Assembly (NCBI RefSeq): GCF_003583985.1
Contig: NZ_QXML01000004.1
Span: 62,001 to 126,000, forward strand
Direction: 5' to 3'
From: Algoriphagus lacus
GTDB lineage: Bacteria; Bacteroidota; Bacteroidia; Cytophagales; Cyclobacteriaceae
DNA: 64,000 nucleotides
Position 1 is the stretch's first letter, and each line of letters begins with the position of its first letter. The notes under the pieces were generated by a model. That model did no database searches. It was not told the origin of the DNA and was given only the letters and a program-made list of their open reading frames with translations. The translations under genes were made by a program, and so were the position numbers. Shown one piece after another: positions 35,829-44,549 of this stretch.

Positions 35829-37991
35829 ATGGCAACTCAATTGAAAGCAAGCAGAAGAGATTTCCTCAAAATCGCAGGAACTTCAGTAGGAGGATTAGTC
35901 ATAGGATTCAACTGGTTCAGCTGTGACTCTCCAAAGGTCGAAGTACTCAGTACCGAACAGATTCTTTCCCAAGCTAAGTCCTTCAACAGTTATTTGTCCA
36001 TTTCTCCAACAGGGGATGTGGTGATTTACTCCCCTAACCCAGAACTGGGTCAAAATATCAAGACATCATTCCCGATGGTCGTGGCAGAAGAACTGGAAGC
36101 GGACTGGGAAAAAGTTCGAGTGGTTCAGGCTAATCTTGATCCCGCCAAATATGACCGCCAGTTGACCGGTGGATCAGGTGCCATGCCTCATAGCTGGGAA
36201 AGACTGAGAAAAGCAGGAGCTACGGCCAAGTTTGTTTTGGTGGCAGCTGCAGCTAAAACCTGGAATGTCCCAGCAGCTGAGATCACCGTCGAAAAAGGAA
36301 TCATTTCTCACAAAGGCTCCGGAAAAAGCGGACACTTTGGTGAGTTTGTAACTGAGGCTTCAGCCATGACTGCTCCGGAAGAGGTCACTTTAAAGGACAA
36401 GAAAGACTTCAAGATCATTGGTACCCCCGTAAAAAACGTGGATTCTAAGGACATGTATACCGGAAAGCCAATTTATGGACTTGATTTTCAGCGTGAAGGA
36501 ATGCTGCATGCCATGATTCAGCGTGCTCCTTTTGGGATGAAAATCAAATCGGTGGATGACTCCGGTGCTAGAGCAGTCTCCGGAGTGAAAGATGTGGTCA
36601 CTTTTGGAACCAGTGTAGCTGTAGTGGGTAATTCTACTTGGCCACTGTTGAAAGCGAAAAAACTCCTGAAAGTTGAATACGAACCGGATGGAACAGTGGA
36701 AAGTACAGCTGACCATGACCGGCTTTTTGCGGAATTGTTAAAGTCAGGAAAGGCTGAAGTCAAGCGGAAGGATGGCAATGTGGACGCAGCGTTCAAGGGT
36801 GCTGCTCAGGTAATTACCTCGGAATACCAGTGTCCTTTTATTGCGCATTCCCCGATGGAACCTGAGAATTTCTTTGCCCATGTGAAAGGGGATAAGGTAG
36901 AGTTGATTGGACCGACCCAAACTCCAGATCGTGCCAGACAGGAAACCGCCACGCTTTTGGGTATTCCACCGGAAAATGTCTCCGTGGAAATCACAAGACT
37001 TGGAGGTGGATTTGGTCGAAGACTTCGGGCAGATTACGTCATCGAGGCCGTCGAGGTGTCAAGAGCAGTAAACGCACCGGTAAAGGTTACTTGGAGCAGA
37101 GAAGATGAACTGACTGGTGGTGCTTATCGTCCGGCAGTTCGCTATCGATTTGAAGCTGCTTTGGATGCTTCGGGAAATATGATCGGATACAAACTCCGAG
37201 GCGTGGGAATGAACGCAGGGAATACCACCCGTGAAAATAACTTCCCATCGGGTGCAGTAGATAACGTCCTGATCGAAAGCATCGAACATAAGTCAAGCAT
37301 TACCACTAATGCTTGGAGAGCTCCGATCACTAACTTCCTAGCTTATGCAGAGCAAAGTTTCTTGGATGAAGTAGCTTTAGCTGCAGGAAAGGATCCTGTT
37401 CAATTCCGTTTGGATTTGCTCAACCGTGCCAAAACCACTCCTGTCGGTGAATTGGGGTATGATGTGGACAGAATGATCGGTGTGGTGAAAACTGCAGCCG
37501 AGAAGTCCAATTGGGGCAAGAATCCAAATGTGAAACAAGGCTTCAGTGTCTATTTCTCTCACAGATCCTATGTGGCACAAGTGGCTGACATCGAAATGCA
37601 AGGCGGAACTCCAGTTTTGAAAAAAATCACGGCAGTAACCGACTGTGGCATGGTAGTCAATCCTACCGGCGCAAACCACCAAGTACGCGGCGGAATTGTA
37701 GACGGAATGGGCCATGCGATGTATGCCAACCTGACCTTTGAAAACGGGGTTCCAAAGCAGAAAAACTTCGATTCGTATCGATTGATTCGACTGAAAGAAG
37801 TTCCTGAAATCGATACCCATTTTGTGGATTCAGGATTTGATCCGACAGGATTGGGTGAGCCTGCATTACCTCCAACCGGTGGGGCGATTGCTAACGCAAT
37901 TTTCTCAGCCACTGGTAGAAGGCTCAGAAGTCAGCCGTTCATCGAACAGAAAGAATTTTCGGACATCAAACTGGAAATCCGACGAGCCTAA
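35829..37991 (+). CDS. iorB: Isoquinoline 1-oxidoreductase large subunit (molybdopterin-binding, exported)
   Basis: 720 aa. The start has a Tat signal, SRRDFLKIAG, so the folded molybdoenzyme is exported; GFNWFSCDSP shortly after could be a lipobox, which is a guess. Molybdopterin contacts include LGGGFGRRL, GGSGAMPHSWERLRKAGA and ITNFLAYAEQSFLDEVAL; the catalytic glutamate is in GLGEPALPPTGGAIAN. Member of the xanthine dehydrogenase family of IorB/CoxL-like subunits that lack the FAD domain. It hydroxylates an aldehyde or N-heterocycle; the substrate is unknown. Needs MocA and XdhC, which are encoded at 46-48 kb. Confidence 0.93.
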   Translation: MATQLKASRRDFLKIAGTSVGGLVIGFNWFSCDSPKVEVLSTEQILSQAKSFNSYLSISPTGDVVIYSPNPELGQNIKTSFPMVVAEELEADWEKVRVVQANLDPAKYDRQLTGGSGAMPHSWERLRKAGATAKFVLVAAAAKTWNVPAAEITVEKGIISHKGSGKSGHFGEFVTEASAMTAPEEVTLKDKKDFKIIGTPVKNVDSKDMYTGKPIYGLDFQREGMLHAMIQRAPFGMKIKSVDDSGARAVSGVKDVVTFGTSVAVVGNSTWPLLKAKKLLKVEYEPDGTVESTADHDRLFAELLKSGKAEVKRKDGNVDAAFKGAAQVITSEYQCPFIAHSPMEPENFFAHVKGDKVELIGPTQTPDRARQETATLLGIPPENVSVEITRLGGGFGRRLRADYVIEAVEVSRAVNAPVKVTWSREDELTGGAYRPAVRYRFEAALDASGNMIGYKLRGVGMNAGNTTRENNFPSGAVDNVLIESIEHKSSITTNAWRAPITNFLAYAEQSFLDEVALAAGKDPVQFRLDLLNRAKTTPVGELGYDVDRMIGVVKTAAEKSNWGKNPNVKQGFSVYFSHRSYVAQVADIEMQGGTPVLKKITAVTDCGMVVNPTGANHQVRGGIVDGMGHAMYANLTFENGVPKQKNFDSYRLIRLKEVPEIDTHFVDSGFDPTGLGEPALPPTGGAIANAIFSATGRRLRSQPFIEQKEFSDIKLEIRRA

Positions 37992-38049
37992 AATTTTAAA
38001 ATTACCGGATTGAAAAAATTGGAGATTGCCTAGATCTTGACGGTAAGTT

Positions 38050-38090
38050 TAAAAAAAAAGCCTCTAAATTAATTTTTAGAGGCTTTTTCA
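38050..38090. terminator. Bidirectional terminator between iorB and glnS
   Basis: AGCCTCTAAA and TTTAGAGGCT (38059-38068 and 38075-38084) form a 10-bp perfect stem. Runs of A before and T after make it work on both strands, closing the iorAB and glnS transcripts. Confidence 0.9.
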
Positions 38091-38176
38091 TTTTAAGTTC
38101 CATTTAAGAAGGACCTTCTGATCGTTTACATACAGTATTTTTTCTTGAGACACATAGCCGTTTAGAAATTAATTAT

Positions 38177-40213
38177 TCAAGCAATCTTTTCGGCCTCGGC
38201 TCTCAAAATTATATTTTCATCCGCCTTTCCGGATTCAATAAAATCTACAGCAGCTTTAGTCTTGGCCTGTCCTTTATTCAATAAAACTCCTAAAGACACC
38301 ATCACTCCAATTCGGGTTCCGACCTTTTTGGCAGCAGTATCAAAAAGAGGTTCCAATTCCTCATAAGTCACCTCCTCGGCAAATTCCCGGATGGAATTCA
38401 TGGCTGTTTCCAGCTTTTCTCCTGAAAGGTTCGTGAGCTTTTTACCGATTTGCTGGATCTCGTTAAGAGCTTTTTTCTGACCTTGAGGCTGAGTTGGGGC
38501 CTGAGGTTTTGGTTGATTTTGTGCCGGAGCTTGAGTGTTTTGCTTAGCCCAAGTGTCCTTTAATCCAACGGTTTTGTTGAACACCAACTTACCATCTTTG
38601 GAATCCGGATCAAGCGTAAAGTAGCCCAATCGCTGGAATTGATATTTGTCATTCAAGGTGGCATGTGCGAGGAAAGGCTCCAAATAGGCTTCTTTGATCA
38701 CATTAAGTGAATTTGGATTGATAAATTCCAAGAAACCTTTTTCCTCATGAGCATCCGGCGCCTCATCCAAGAACAATCGATCGTACTCCCTAACCTCAGC
38801 TTTGATGGCATGTGCAATTGAAACCCAGTGAAGTGTTCCTTTGACTTTTCGTTCGCTGGCTTCAGTTCCACTTCCTGAACGTGTTTCAGGATCGTAGGTA
38901 CAGTGGATTTCGAGGATATTACCTGCATCATCTTTTACTACTGATTCTGCTTTGATGATATAGGCACTTTTCAGACGAACCTCATTGCCAAGGGAGAGCC
39001 TGAAGAAGTTTTTACCTCCGTCTTCCTTGAAATCTTTCTGCTCGATAAATAATTCTTTGGAGAAAGGGACTTCATGGGTGCCAGAATTGGCTTCTTCTGG
39101 ATTGTTTTCCATTTGAAGCATTTCAGATTGGCCTTCCGGATAATTGGTGATGATCAATTTGACCGGATTCAAAACTGCCATCACTCTGGTCGCTGACTTA
39201 TTCAGGTCTTCTCTGATACAGAATTCCATCAAGGAAACATCCGTCACGTTATCCCGCTTCGCTATTCCAGCCAAATCACTGAATTTGCGAATGGAAGTAG
39301 GGGTATAGCCTCTTCTTCTTAGGCCCGAAATAGTAGGCATTCGTGGATCATCCCAACCTGACACAACCTTTTTTTGTACCAGCTCGAGCAGTTTTCGCTT
39401 ACTCATAACGGTGTAACTCAAGTTTCGACGTGCAAATTCCCGCTGTTTCGGTCTCAAAAGTTTAGGATCATAAATTTGATCCACATACCAATCATAAAGT
39501 TCTCTATGCGCCTTGAACTCCAAGGTGCAAAGCGAATGGGAAACTTGCTCCACGTAGTCAGATTCCCCATGGGCCCAATCGTACATTGGGTATATGCACC
39601 AATCGTTACCTGTTCGATGGTGATGTGCGTTGATAATTCGATACATGATCGGATCACGCATGTGCATATTTGGTGAAGCCATGTCGATTTTGGCTCTCAA
39701 AACGTAACTGCCTGCCGGAAACTCCCCATTTTTCATTCGTTTGAACAAGTCCAAACTCTCAGCAATTGGTCTGTTTCTATAGGGACTGTCTGTTCCCGGA
39801 GTGGTAGGAGTGCCTTTTTGCGCCGCGATCTGCTCTGAAGTTTGCTGATCAACGTAAGCTTTGTCTTCTTTGATCAGTTGAACCGCCCAATCATGAAGCT
39901 GCTGAAAGTAATCTGAGGCGTAGCACTCGTTAGCCCATCGGAAGCCCAACCAAGCAATATCCCGCTTGATGGCATCTACGTATTCCTGTTCTTCTTTCGA
40001 AGGATTGGTGTCGTCAAAGCGTAGGTTTACCGGAGCATTATACTTTTCGCCCAAGCCAAAGTTGAGACAAATCGAAGCTGCATGACCGATGTGAAGGTAG
40101 CCGTTGGGTTCAGGAGGAAAACGAAAACGAAGCTTTTCCTGCGGAAAGCCGTTAGCCAAGTCTTCTTCGATAATATGTTCAATAAAATTCAGAGATTCTG
40201 TAGATTCCTTCAT
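38177..40213 (-). CDS. glnS: Glutaminyl-tRNA synthetase with C-terminal extension
   Basis: Class I tRNA synthetase, 678 aa. HIGH motif in PNGYLHIGHAAS near residue 33 and the KMSKS equivalent in VMSKRKL near 268, followed by the anticodon-binding beta-barrel domains. E. coli GlnS is about 554 aa; here a proline/glutamine-rich linker (about 552-575, with APAQNQPKPQAP) joins a tail of about 100 residues with ALNEIQQIGKKL, GTRIGVMVSLGVL and AKTKAAVDFIESGKA. Some GlnRS carry a YqeY-like fusion; I cannot confirm that this tail is YqeY. No defect is seen. Confidence 0.94.
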   Translation of the reverse strand: MKESTESLNFIEHIIEEDLANGFPQEKLRFRFPPEPNGYLHIGHAASICLNFGLGEKYNAPVNLRFDDTNPSKEEQEYVDAIKRDIAWLGFRWANECYASDYFQQLHDWAVQLIKEDKAYVDQQTSEQIAAQKGTPTTPGTDSPYRNRPIAESLDLFKRMKNGEFPAGSYVLRAKIDMASPNMHMRDPIMYRIINAHHHRTGNDWCIYPMYDWAHGESDYVEQVSHSLCTLEFKAHRELYDWYVDQIYDPKLLRPKQREFARRNLSYTVMSKRKLLELVQKKVVSGWDDPRMPTISGLRRRGYTPTSIRKFSDLAGIAKRDNVTDVSLMEFCIREDLNKSATRVMAVLNPVKLIITNYPEGQSEMLQMENNPEEANSGTHEVPFSKELFIEQKDFKEDGGKNFFRLSLGNEVRLKSAYIIKAESVVKDDAGNILEIHCTYDPETRSGSGTEASERKVKGTLHWVSIAHAIKAEVREYDRLFLDEAPDAHEEKGFLEFINPNSLNVIKEAYLEPFLAHATLNDKYQFQRLGYFTLDPDSKDGKLVFNKTVGLKDTWAKQNTQAPAQNQPKPQAPTQPQGQKKALNEIQQIGKKLTNLSGEKLETAMNSIREFAEEVTYEELEPLFDTAAKKVGTRIGVMVSLGVLLNKGQAKTKAAVDFIESGKADENIILRAEAEKIA

Positions 40214-40303
40214 AGCCTAAAATTCAGGGCCAAAAATACTTCAATTGCGAGGAATTGCAACCAAAAAAGGAATGAGGCAGGATTATCTTATTGCACCTAT
40301 ATG

Positions 40304-40651
40304 CTAAATCTCATCCATCTCCCGACTTGGCCAATAGGCTCCAATCAACTTTACTTTCTCTGTAATCGGATCTATTTCAAAGGTGATTTTCATTTCCTCT
40401 CTGGCTTGCTCGTGAATAGCCAGGCAAGCATTAAAATGGACTAAGTCAAAACTTAAAACCATTGATCCGGTAGTTTTTGACTCAAATTCAGGACCTGATC
40501 TCAGTTTTACTTTTTCTGCTACAGCTCCTTCTTTTTTAAAATAATAAGAGAGAAAAATTCCAAGTTCTTTTTCATTCTTCACAAGTATCTCTTCCAAATC
40601 CTCTTTTGGTTTCGGGGATAAAGGAAAATCAAAAGTCCAGAATTCTTGCAT
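40304..40651 (-). CDS. Small hypothetical protein, last gene of the HxlR-linked operon
   Basis: 115 aa from the ATG at 40651; a longer reading to 40681 would start at GTG. I do not recognise the family. It is an acidic, soluble protein with EEILVKNEKELGIFLSYYFKKEG and GPEFESKTTGSMVLSFDLVHFN (read as shorter pieces EEILVKNEKELGIFL and GSMVLSFDLVHFN). It lies 36 nt after the F420-reductase-like gene and may belong to that operon. Confidence 0.5.
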   Translation of the reverse strand: MQEFWTFDFPLSPKPKEDLEEILVKNEKELGIFLSYYFKKEGAVAEKVKLRSGPEFESKTTGSMVLSFDLVHFNACLAIHEQAREEMKITFEIDPITEKVKLIGAYWPSREMDEI

Positions 40652-40687
40652 GGTATTTAAAGTGGAAATGGGAAAGGTCACCCAAAT

Positions 40688-41305
40688 CTACCTTTTCAAC
40701 AACTTAAACCCAATTTCCCTTCCCTGACCCTGGAACATGGCCAAATTGATCCAAAACCAGGCAAATTGTTCCATCAACTCAAATTTGTCACTTCCTCCAA
40801 TTGAATAACATTCCCCAAAGCCCGCATCCTTGGCCAATTGAATAGCTATTTTTTTCCCTTTTTCACTGTCTCCTGCCACAAACAGATCGATGGCCATATT
40901 TCCATAGGTTGGATTCTGCATGTTGTTGAATCCTGTCGTATTGAAGCATTTGACTACATCTCGGGTTTGGGTATTGGCCAAAATGGCTTCGGCAGTTGTT
41001 TTGAAACCTACCGGACCTCTGCCCATAACGATATTCATGGAGTCAATGATTACCTTACCAGTGGTGTCTCCCAGACTTTTTGCAACATCCACTGCTGCAG
41101 TGGCCGGTGTAGCAATTAAAACTACGTCTGATTTAGCAACAGCTTCTGCCAAAGGAAACAGCTTGGTATTGGGATTATTCAGCAGTTCTTTTCCTTTGAA
41201 ATTGGCGGTATCCTGAACTCCAAGATTGATTTCATGTCCGGATTTGGCCCATTTGGTAGCCAGGGCTCCACCTACATTTCCGGTTCCGATTATTGCGATT
41301 TTCAT
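40688..41305 (-). CDS. F420-reductase-like NADP oxidoreductase
   Basis: 205 aa. Rossmann motif IIGTGNVGGALATKWAKSGH with DUF/F420-type dinucleotide loop at the N-terminus; the later text IATPATAAVDVAKSLGDTTG, VVKCFNTTGFNNMQNPTYG and DLFVAGDSEKGKKIAIQLAK fits the NADPH-dependent F420 reductase-like (NPD/npdG-like) family used by many non-F420 bacteria as NAD(P)H reductases. The substrate is unknown. The start overlaps the TMEM175 gene stop by 4 nt. Part of the electrophile-type operon. Confidence 0.8.
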   Translation of the reverse strand: MKIAIIGTGNVGGALATKWAKSGHEINLGVQDTANFKGKELLNNPNTKLFPLAEAVAKSDVVLIATPATAAVDVAKSLGDTTGKVIIDSMNIVMGRGPVGFKTTAEAILANTQTRDVVKCFNTTGFNNMQNPTYGNMAIDLFVAGDSEKGKKIAIQLAKDAGFGECYSIGGSDKFELMEQFAWFWINLAMFQGQGREIGFKLLKR

Positions 41306-41913
41306 GGATTAGTGTTTTTGGTAGTTATTTTCTCAGGGATAAAATACATGGCAGGAACTAAAAGCAGCAATACAAAGCTCGGGTAAATTGAAATCGGGCT
41401 CAACAAAGCCGCCCCCAAATACATACCTAAAGCCAATCTGTTTTTCCGTAGAATTTTCCTCTGTGCTTCCAAACTGATTGACTCATGGAGCAATTCCTTT
41501 CGGTTTACATATTTTCTCAAAAGAGCGAAGGCCCAAGAGTTAAAGAGAAAAATCAAACTGTAAAACGCCGTGGCATGCCAAAGACCTGGGTTTGCACCGA
41601 TCAAGCTGGTTGCAAAAGGGATCAAGCTCATCCAGAAAAGGAGATGAAGATTGTACCAAAGCAATGCCCCGTCGCTGTGCTTGATTTGGTGAAAAAGCTG
41701 ATGATGATTCACCCAAAGAATCGCAAGCACAAGAAAACTCACCACATAAGACAGCAATTTTGGAAGCAGGTTTACGATTGCCTTCCAAAAATCATCCTCA
41801 GAAATTGCCTCTGTGATTTTTAGATCAAAAACCATCACTGTGATGATAATGGCAATAACACCGTCACTGAAGGCTTCGATTCTGGATGTCGTTATGGGGA
41901 AGTGTGTGCTCAT
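41302..41913 (-). CDS. TMEM175-type ion channel (DUF1211)
   Basis: 203 aa with six membrane helices. The defining motif RIEAFSDGVIAI (residues 11-22) is the R-x-x-x-F-S-D selectivity-filter helix of bacterial TMEM175, which are potassium channels in the studied cases. Helices follow to residue 195. A second-half repeat is not present, as in bacterial homotetramers. It overlaps the bestrophin gene by 1 nt and the reductase gene by 4 nt, so all are translated together. K+ selectivity is assumed from the family. Confidence 0.85.
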   Translation of the reverse strand: MSTHFPITTSRIEAFSDGVIAIIITVMVFDLKITEAISEDDFWKAIVNLLPKLLSYVVSFLVLAILWVNHHQLFHQIKHSDGALLWYNLHLLFWMSLIPFATSLIGANPGLWHATAFYSLIFLFNSWAFALLRKYVNRKELLHESISLEAQRKILRKNRLALGMYLGAALLSPISIYPSFVLLLLVPAMYFIPEKITTKNTNP

Positions 41914-42848
41914 TAGAATAAGAATCCGTTTTCCGGAAGCATTTTTTCAGGAAGATTTTCTTCTCCCAGCATTTCTCTCAAGTCCCTTTCAATGGTGTTA
42001 CAAATCGCCGTAAGAGGGACATCCGTAATCCGGTTCTCAAACGGATCTTCATTTACTTCCCCGACTTTGGCTAAAATGGAAAAGACAAAGGAAATGGTCA
42101 AAGAAACCGGGATCATCATAAAATTAACCCCCATTTTATTAAAATCACCAATCAGGGAAAAAGGCAAAAGGAAAATGAAAGCAAAAAGAAATAACCTGGT
42201 AAAAAAGTCGTACTGACGCAGTAGGGGCGTGTTTTTGATCCGCTCGCAACCCCCTTGGAAGTTGGCTAAAGCCAATAATTGTCCTTCCATTTGAAACGAA
42301 TCAAAACCTCCCAAGACACCTGAGGCCATGGCATGATAGATTTTTTTGCCTATCAGCAGCTGTATAAAATTAGGTTTGTTTTGACTGCCCTCTAAGCTTT
42401 TGAATTCCTCCTTTTCCAAAAAGGGTTCTACTTCGTCCCAGTTTTCCTGTTTTCTCAAATGAAGCCTCAGCGCATGGACCCAAGCAATGCAAGCGTAAAT
42501 CATCTGTTTCTTAAAAGCCTCACTTCGAACATTATCGTAGTTGGCCTGATGGGAGTGACTGTCTGTAAAAGTGATGATCAATCTGGCTAAAACGCGACTG
42601 GAATTAACGATTCCTCCCCATATTGTCCTGGCTTCCCACCATCGTCCATAGGAATTGTTGTTTCGGAAAGCAATGAAAATCGCCAAGGCACTTCCCAAAA
42701 TCGCTGAAATGGAGAAGGGAAGGGCTACAACACTGATTTGATTTTCATAAGCCCACCAAACCAATAAGGAAACCAAAAGAGAAAATAACACTTCGCTTTT
42801 CACATATTGAAATACCCGAATCGGGTTGAAATTGCGTTTGATAATCAT
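41913..42848 (-). CDS. Bestrophin family ion channel
   Basis: 311 aa. FRNNNSYGRWWEAR (residues 61-74) is the bestrophin signature, preceded by the hydrophobic helix FSISAILGSALAIFIA and followed by further helices to about residue 250; the C-terminal DVPLTAICNTIERDLREML is also typical. Bestrophins form pentameric channels for anions, though the bacterial one from Klebsiella is cation-selective. Next to a TMEM175-type gene it makes a two-channel unit. It lies 5 nt after the DUF481 gene. Confidence 0.88.
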   Translation of the reverse strand: MIIKRNFNPIRVFQYVKSEVLFSLLVSLLVWWAYENQISVVALPFSISAILGSALAIFIAFRNNNSYGRWWEARTIWGGIVNSSRVLARLIITFTDSHSHQANYDNVRSEAFKKQMIYACIAWVHALRLHLRKQENWDEVEPFLEKEEFKSLEGSQNKPNFIQLLIGKKIYHAMASGVLGGFDSFQMEGQLLALANFQGGCERIKNTPLLRQYDFFTRLFLFAFIFLLPFSLIGDFNKMGVNFMMIPVSLTISFVFSILAKVGEVNEDPFENRITDVPLTAICNTIERDLREMLGEENLPEKMLPENGFLF

Positions 42849-42853
42849 GCTGA

Positions 42854-43648
42854 TTAGTTTTTCTTAAGTTGATAGCTGATTCCAAAGGTCAGAATCCGGT
42901 CCTCCTGTAGGACTTTGGTCGTTACTACTTCTTCGAAAGTGTAGGTATATTGAGCCGTGGCTGACAAACCTTTCCATACCGAAAGGTCAAAACCTATTTC
43001 CAAAGAAGTTCGGTTATTGGGTACTTCTTCCAATCCGGGCTGCCAGTAGCCAGAATAATACAGCCTGATTTTTTGATCCAATAGCTTATGCCAACCAGCT
43101 AGGTAAATCGTTCCTCGCCACAGAGGAATATCACTTCTGCCATTATAATAAGATTCATTATACAGATCATTCCGAAATGAGGTAGTTTCATAGACTAAGC
43201 TGCCTGACAGTTTCAGGTTTGACTTTGGGAGTTGGATTACTTGCCAAGTATATCCAGCACCACCGAAGATTCGGCTTTTGATTTCTCTCCGGTAATTCGT
43301 CTGAAAATACACCATTGCGAAAGGATAGTATTTTCTGAAAGGTTTGAAATAGAGGTAGTTTCTACTATTGATGTCATTATCCGCTTTAAACCCGCTGAAT
43401 TCCTGATAAAGGCTGTTGTTTTGACTTTTAAAAACCAATTTTTTGTAACTGTTACTGACCAAGTCCAATTTTCCTCGAATAATCAGCAGGTCTACATTTC
43501 CTTTTTGAAGTGCTCCCGTCATGCCAGCCCTGAGTTGAAATCTTGCAGTATCGCTTTCGTTGAGCTGAGCCATTACCGGATCAAAAAAAGAAAGGAGAAT
43601 AAGGCAGGAAAGAAAAAACGGGGGACCAAAATTTCTTCTCATCCACAT
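42854..43648 (-). CDS. DUF481 outer-membrane protein
   Basis: 264 aa with a signal peptide (residues 1-27, ending DPVMAQ). The mature part is a beta-barrel: GMTGALQKGNVDLLIIRGKL, then repeated aromatic-rich strands such as FAMVYFQTNYRREIKSRIFG and GYTWQVIQLPKSNLKLSGSL, ending in a strand IGFDLSVWKGLSATAQYTYT. This alternation marks DUF481, a salt-induced outer-membrane family. It lies 17 nt after the PfpI-like gene and 5 nt before bestrophin. Confidence 0.85.
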   Translation of the reverse strand: MWMRRNFGPPFFLSCLILLSFFDPVMAQLNESDTARFQLRAGMTGALQKGNVDLLIIRGKLDLVSNSYKKLVFKSQNNSLYQEFSGFKADNDINSRNYLYFKPFRKYYPFAMVYFQTNYRREIKSRIFGGAGYTWQVIQLPKSNLKLSGSLVYETTSFRNDLYNESYYNGRSDIPLWRGTIYLAGWHKLLDQKIRLYYSGYWQPGLEEVPNNRTSLEIGFDLSVWKGLSATAQYTYTFEEVVTTKVLQEDRILTFGISYQLKKN

Positions 43649-43665
43649 CTCCTTTCTTCTTTGGT

Positions 43666-44433
43666 TTATTTGGAGTTCAACAGATCCACGACCATTTCAG
43701 CCGCAGCGGCGCCGGAATTTTGCTGCTGACCTGTAACCAAATTCCCGTCCATGATGGCATAAGAGGAAAACGGAGCAGCAACTTTGAAAGTGGTACCTTG
43801 AATTTTCCGAGCCTCATCCTCAATGCGATAGGGTTGGATTTTCATGCCGACAGCCTGATCTGCAAATTCTTCTTCTACATCCGCAAATCCTGTCCATATC
43901 TTACCTGCAACTAGAAGCTCTCCGTTGGACTTTTTGGCTTCTAAAAGCAAGGTAGTGGAATGGCAAACCGCTGCACTGGGTTTTCCGGCTTCGTAAAAAG
44001 CCACAAATAGCTTTTCCAATTCCTTGTTCCCCCGAAAGGTGTACATCGGGCCTTGTCCTCCGACTAAAAATATAGCGTCAAAGTCAGCTGGATTGACTTC
44101 CGTGAGTTTTTTGGTGTTTTCCAGCATAGCCTTAAATTCAGGTTTTTGCAAATAGCCCAAGGAAATGACGTCGTGTGCGGAATACCCGCTGGGATCATTT
44201 GGATTGGAATAGGAATCCATTTCAATTTTTCCACCCGCGGTGGAAACCAGTTCTACTTCATAGCCTGCTTCCTGAAACACGCGAAGCGGATGAGTCAATT
44301 CTGCAATCCAAAAACCAATCGGCCAACCGGTTTGCTTGGATACAGCAGGGGAACTGGCAACCATCAAGATTTTTCCTTTTGAAGGTGCGCCATGAAAGTG
44401 AACGTAGCTTTGTTTTTCTAAAATTTGATTCAT
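43666..44433 (-). CDS. DJ-1/PfpI family protein (Hsp31-like, glyoxalase III candidate)
   Basis: 255 aa. The nucleophile elbow AAVCHSTTLLLEA holds Cys157-His158, and Glu45 in GFWIAELTHPLRVFQEAGYE is the usual pairing acid; LVGGQGPMYTFRGNKELEKL is the family's Hsp31-type stretch. Such proteins detoxify methylglyoxal or act as chaperones. Class I glutamine-amidotransferase-like. It is the first gene of the minus-strand operon and is divergent from hxlR, 116 nt away, which implies regulation by it. Confidence 0.85.
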   Translation of the reverse strand: MNQILEKQSYVHFHGAPSKGKILMVASSPAVSKQTGWPIGFWIAELTHPLRVFQEAGYEVELVSTAGGKIEMDSYSNPNDPSGYSAHDVISLGYLQKPEFKAMLENTKKLTEVNPADFDAIFLVGGQGPMYTFRGNKELEKLFVAFYEAGKPSAAVCHSTTLLLEAKKSNGELLVAGKIWTGFADVEEEFADQAVGMKIQPYRIEDEARKIQGTTFKVAAPFSSYAIMDGNLVTGQQQNSGAAAAEMVVDLLNSK

Positions 44434-44478
44434 GATTGTTTTTGAATAGTTGATCGAATCAAATTTTGAAATGAATAC

Positions 44479-44494
44479 TATCTTTGAAAAGATA
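44479..44494. promoter_or_regulatory. Perfect palindrome, likely HxlR operator overlapping the -7 box
   Basis: TATCTTT-GA-AAAGATA is a perfect 16-bp inverted repeat in the 116-nt divergent gap. Its left half TATCTTTG (44479-44486) matches the Bacteroidota -7 consensus TAnnTTTG for the plus-strand hxlR gene. HxlR regulators bind short inverted repeats, so binding here would block the promoter. No clear -33 box is found at normal spacing. Confidence 0.6.
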
Positions 44495-44549
44495 CTTACC
44501 TAAGTTTATGATATGAACGTTTTGGTAAGAAATGGAAAATTGAAGCCCT

